Shown here piece by piece: positions 15,001 to 17,543 of a stretch of DNA of 17,543 nucleotides. Position 1 is the first letter of the stretch; every line of letters begins with the position of its first letter. This DNA is from Paramuribaculum sp. (GTDB taxonomy: Bacteria; Bacteroidota; Bacteroidia; Bacteroidales; Muribaculaceae). The notes beneath the pieces are model-generated. The model was not told the DNA's origin. It saw only the letters and a list, made by a program, of their open reading frames with translations, and made no database searches. A program made the position numbers and the translations under genes. The stretch spans positions 1 through 17,543 of the forward strand of contig VSPV01000045.1 of assembly GCA_009775605.1 (NCBI GenBank), read 5' to 3'.

Positions 15001-15417
15001 ACACATACATTGCCTTATACCGGGGCTGGCATAGCGGTTTCTAATGAAAGTATAGACATTATCATCGGTGAGAAAGCATGACATACATTAGTTTAGGAAA
15101 TGTTTATGGACATTACTCTTTTCTTACGGATTGCATTCTCTGTATGTCTGTCGTTCAGTGTCACCTCATAGGGCGTTGCCAGCTCTATGTTTATCGCGGA
15201 TTATAATCGAGGTTCAAAGTCTGTTCGCTCGGAGTTGATGAACACGCCGGGACGGGGTATTCTTTTGCATTCGCCTGAAAAAATCTCCACAGCTCCCGTT
15301 GGTCGGTAGTATTCTTTCCGGCGAGTGCAGAACACCCCTTTCCTCCCGTCGTGCAAGTGTGTCAACGAGCGAACAAACTTCAAACAGCGATTATACGCAT
15401 TAAAAAAATATCGCTTT

Positions 15418-15633
15418 ATGACACTGAACAACAGACATATCAAAAATACGAGCTTCACTCCTTCTCCAGCTCATACCGCATTAAAAATGGCGGCGAGAGT
15501 AATAGGGATAATAGCCGGTCTGATTGTCGGAGTGCTTCTTTGGGCGATACTGAAACCGATATTCCGTGGCGTAGGCTGGATAATATCAATCCTCACCGCA
15601 ATAGGGATAATCTATTGGATAACGACACTCTAA
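15418..15633 (+). CDS. Small membrane protein of the conjugative element
   Basis: This 71-aa protein has a polar N-terminus (MTLNNRHIKNTSFTPSPAHT) and two hydrophobic helices at about 25-45 and 50-69 (ARVIGIIAGLIVGVLLWAIL, then GWIISILTAIGIIYWITTL). I chose the ATG at 15418; the longer frame from 15325 has a non-membrane extension with no support. It lies 13 bp upstream of the PcfK-like gene on the same strand and is probably in its operon. I cannot name a family or function beyond a membrane location. Confidence 0.65.
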   Translation: MTLNNRHIKNTSFTPSPAHTALKMAARVIGIIAGLIVGVLLWAILKPIFRGVGWIISILTAIGIIYWITTL

Positions 15634-15646
15634 AACATTTACGACT

Positions 15647-16072
15647 ATGGCAATGAACACAATGAAAGGAACACAAGCGTTCCAAGACACAATCGCCCGG
15701 TATCTTATGGAAAGGGCTGAGAACGACCCTCTCGTAGCGGTAAGGCTGGCAAATCCCTCCAAGACTATGGAGCAGTGTTGCGCCTATATCATCGGAGAGG
15801 TAAAGAAAAGCGGATGTTGCGGTTTTACCGACGATGAAATCTTCGGTTGGGCTATGCACTTTTGGGATGAACCCGAAATCGAGGTAATCAATATAGCCAC
15901 CAACTGCCAAGTGGTAGTAAACCATACGGTAGAACTTACCGAGGAGGAAAAGGAACAGGCACGGCAGGACGCCATCAACAAACTCCGTGACGAGGAAATG
16001 GCTAAAATGCGCAGACCCAAGACCACCGAGAAGAAAGCACCCGAAGTCCAACCAAGTCTATTTGACTTCTAA
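15647..16072 (+). CDS. PcfK-like protein
   Basis: This 141-aa soluble protein is recognised as PcfK-like by its N-terminus (MKGTQAFQDTIARYLMERA) and the conserved CAYIIGEVKKSGCCGFTDDEIFGWAMHF split across about 45-72. The name comes from the enterococcal pCF10 conjugation region. In Bacteroidota it is carried on conjugative and mobilizable elements beside PcfJ, and its biochemical role is not settled. The C-terminus EVQPSLFDF contains QPSLF, which fits the loose QxxLF form of the beta-sliding-clamp binding motif. Candidate starts are at 15647 and the next in-frame Mets; I kept 15647 because its leader TTACGACTATG matches that of the next gene. The PcfJ-like gene follows after 12 bp. Confidence 0.85.
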   Translation: MAMNTMKGTQAFQDTIARYLMERAENDPLVAVRLANPSKTMEQCCAYIIGEVKKSGCCGFTDDEIFGWAMHFWDEPEIEVINIATNCQVVVNHTVELTEEEKEQARQDAINKLRDEEMAKMRRPKTTEKKAPEVQPSLFDF

Positions 16073-16084
16073 AACATTACGACT

Positions 16085-17353
16085 ATGAAACCGAGAACGA
16101 AATACGAACAAGCGGTAATATCACAGAGTGGGCATCTTCGCTCACTCCCGACCGCCCCACGCCGTTGGGCGTTCACCAACACTATCAACCACTATGCTTT
16201 CCGTCTGCCCAAAGGTCGCACCACTTGTATGGACTGCGGACACTCGTGGATTATGTCGGAGTCAGCCGAGATATGCAAATGCCCCAACTGTAAGGCGAAA
16301 CTTGAAGTCAAGGGAACCTATACACGCAAGTGTCAGCAGAAATCCTATTTCAATGTGATAACCACTTGCGGAGAGTATCAAATACTGCGGATTTTCCTTC
16401 TTATAGTGGAAATGCGCAAAGGCTTCAAGGCATCCCCCCCATTTCTGGAGATAGGTCAATATTGGATTGCCCCTAACGGCAAGACTGCGCTTGTAGCTCT
16501 CCAACGTACTATGGGAATGTATCTTGACTGCTTCGCTTTCGGCTCGCCAATGGAGATTAGAAAGGACAGCGACATATATCAGCACATCGCAAACCAATAC
16601 CTCTATCCGAAAATCAAGGTCATACCGGAATTGAAAAGAAACGGATTTGACGGCAGTTTCCACGACATCTACCCCGTCAGCTATTTCTCAATGTTGCTTT
16701 CAGCACCGCAAGCCGAGACATTGCTGAAAGAAGGCAATATAAGGATGCTCAGATATATGGCAGGAAATACCGCAGAGGTAAAGCACTTTTGGTCTTCGTA
16801 TCTCATCGCCAAGCGTCACGGATATGAAATTCCCCATCTTTCAACGTGGTACGACTATCTGCGTATGCTGGAGCGTTTCGGCAGGGATACCCACTCGCCC
16901 AAACTGATAATGCCCTCCAATCTCTTTGACGCACACGATGAATATATGCGGAAAGTCAACCGCCATCGGGAAAAGGAGCGTAGAGAGGCTGACCGCATAA
17001 AGGCGTTGGAGAACGATGCCAAGTTCAAGGAACTTAAAGGTCGTTTTATCGGACTTGTGTTCACCGACAACGAGATAGAAATCAAGACCCTTGACAGCGT
17101 TGACGAATACTATATGGAAGGCAGTACACAGCATATCTGTGTAGGTAGCAGTCAATACTATCTCAAAGCCGAGACTCTTGTATTTTCCGCCCGTATAGAC
17201 GGCAAAATTGTGGCAACCATAGAGATAGACCTAAAGACACTCAAAGTGATACAATGCCGTGCTGCTTGCAACAAGGTAAGCGAATATCGGGAGCGCATAG
17301 AAAACACTATCGCAAACCACAGAAAAGAAATCAGAGCGAGAATGACCGCCTAA
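16085..17353 (+). CDS. PcfJ-like protein
   Basis: This 422-aa protein is the usual partner of PcfK on Bacteroidota mobile elements. A likely zinc ribbon lies at 48-69 (CMDC...CKCPNC, cysteines 48, 51, 66 and 69). A long middle region (FLLIVEMRKGF, WIAPNG, YPKIKVIPELKRNG) is followed by a charged, probably coiled segment at about 280-315 (MRKVNRHREKERREADRIK). The C-terminal part (STQHICVGSSQYYL, SARIDGKIVATIEID, CRAACNKVSE) is the conserved PcfJ end, including a His/Cys pair at about 352-354. Function is unproven; a role in element DNA processing is plausible from context. The start at 16085 shares the ACGACTATG leader with pcfK. Confidence 0.87.
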   Translation: MKPRTKYEQAVISQSGHLRSLPTAPRRWAFTNTINHYAFRLPKGRTTCMDCGHSWIMSESAEICKCPNCKAKLEVKGTYTRKCQQKSYFNVITTCGEYQILRIFLLIVEMRKGFKASPPFLEIGQYWIAPNGKTALVALQRTMGMYLDCFAFGSPMEIRKDSDIYQHIANQYLYPKIKVIPELKRNGFDGSFHDIYPVSYFSMLLSAPQAETLLKEGNIRMLRYMAGNTAEVKHFWSSYLIAKRHGYEIPHLSTWYDYLRMLERFGRDTHSPKLIMPSNLFDAHDEYMRKVNRHREKERREADRIKALENDAKFKELKGRFIGLVFTDNEIEIKTLDSVDEYYMEGSTQHICVGSSQYYLKAETLVFSARIDGKIVATIEIDLKTLKVIQCRAACNKVSEYRERIENTIANHRKEIRARMTA

Positions 17354-17364
17354 ATGTCTAACCC

Positions 17365-17390
17365 GACCTGCGTCAGCAATGGCGCAGGTC
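17365..17390 (+). other. Hairpin after the PcfJ-like gene
   Basis: GACCTGCG (17365-17372) pairs perfectly with CGCAGGTC (17383-17390) around a 10-nt loop. ATAAAAACC follows rather than a T-run, so it is more likely an RNA-processing or stabilising stem than a strong terminator. It lies between PcfJ and the next ORF. Confidence 0.55.
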
Positions 17391-17406
17391 ATAAAAACCA
17401 ACGATT

Positions 17407-17487
17407 ATGAACGTGACATTTGAACACCCCACCATCATCTTTGATGATAAGATAGCCGAAATCATCATAACCCGTTGGTTGAATTAA
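17407..17487 (+). CDS. ORF truncated at the right IS-like end
   Basis: ATG at 17407 opens a 26-codon frame (MNVTFEHPTIIFDDKI, then AEIIITRWLN). Its last codons and stop fall inside the terminal repeat that begins at 17469. It carries the same ACGAT/CTATG leader as the two preceding genes, so it is probably the 5' end of the next gene of the element, cut by the IS-like sequence. The product is unknown. Confidence 0.5.
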   Translation: MNVTFEHPTIIFDDKIAEIIITRWLN

Positions 17488-17543
17488 AAGGTGGATTCAA
17501 GTTATAAATGCAACACCTATGTTTTCGTTTAATTTTTGAGCGA
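17469..17543. repeat. Right copy of 75-bp terminal inverted repeat, IS30-like end
   Basis: This is the exact reverse complement of 3-77. Reading rightward, GGTGGATTCAAG then AATGCAACACCTATG resembles an IS30 family terminus, with the IS body lying outside to the right. The 20 or so bases before GGTGG (AACCCGTTGGTTGAATTAAAA) are also shared with the left copy, so either they belong to the IS or the two insertions share a target-like sequence. Confidence 0.6.

Noticed and set aside
14712..15044. Plus-strand frame of about 110 aa ending in ALYRGWHSGF
   Set aside because: It lacks a good start, covers perfect hairpins and has no recognisable motifs. It might be coding, but I could not support it.
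15325..15417. N-terminal extension of the 71-aa membrane protein
   Set aside because: The extension (MQNTPFLPSCKC...) has no membrane or family support and overlaps unexplained upstream sequence; the ATG at 15418 gives a compact two-helix protein.
15201..15458. Minus-strand 85-aa frame starting MKLVFLICLLF
   Set aside because: It overlaps the start of the 71-aa membrane protein on the opposite strand, and I see no promoter or family; the leader-like start could be chance.
1..17543. CRISPR array, rRNA or intact tRNA gene
   Set aside because: No regular spaced repeats, rRNA segments or cloverleaf-forming sequence were seen on either strand.

Overview
The window reads as DNA from a gut-type member of the Bacteroidales. 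Several genes have promoters of the Bacteroidota form (TAnnTTTG at -7), Shine-Dalgarno sequences are weak, and the integrase and the PcfK/PcfJ pair are of Bacteroidota type. I cannot fix the genus; Muribaculaceae or Bacteroidaceae would both fit. The two window ends carry the same 75-bp sequence in inverted orientation, and it resembles an IS30-family terminus with the IS body lying outside on both sides. The window is therefore probably bounded by two copies of one insertion sequence, or is a contig that broke at such copies.

Layout. (1) 109-9661 looks like ordinary chromosome. It holds a CorC/HlyC-type membrane protein (+); a tightly overlapping three-gene minus-strand operon made of a stand-alone amino-acid adenylation domain, a GNAT acetyltransferase and a Fes-like esterase; an AraC-family regulator (+) followed by an exported alpha/beta hydrolase (+); a convergent minus-strand operon of a small unknown protein, an exported flavodoxin and an aldo/keto reductase broken by an in-frame TAG; and an APC-family amino-acid antiporter (+). 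(2) 9817-10211 holds the C-terminal remnant of an ABC ATPase and an orphan promoter. (3) 10212-12084 holds a tyrosine recombinase (-) and about 650 bp of structured, apparently non-coding DNA. (4) 12085-14438 is a two-gene minus-strand unit: a Fic protein with an AbiEi-like N-terminus, then an unrecognised two-helix membrane protein. Imperfect direct repeats lie at and upstream of its promoter. (5) About 14690-17487 is part of a conjugative or mobilizable element: a hairpin-dense stretch, a small membrane protein, PcfK-like and PcfJ-like genes, and an ORF cut off at the right IS-like end.

The strongest regulatory signal is a pair of GAGCC-N4-AGAAAT-like direct repeats, 22 bp apart. It occurs upstream of both the araC-type gene and the hydrolase gene, and in each case ends exactly 22 bp before the -7 box. 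This suggests the regulator activates itself and the hydrolase. The most interesting candidate systems are the AbiEi-Fic/membrane-protein pair carried on mobile DNA and the carrier-less adenylation/acetyltransferase/esterase operon.
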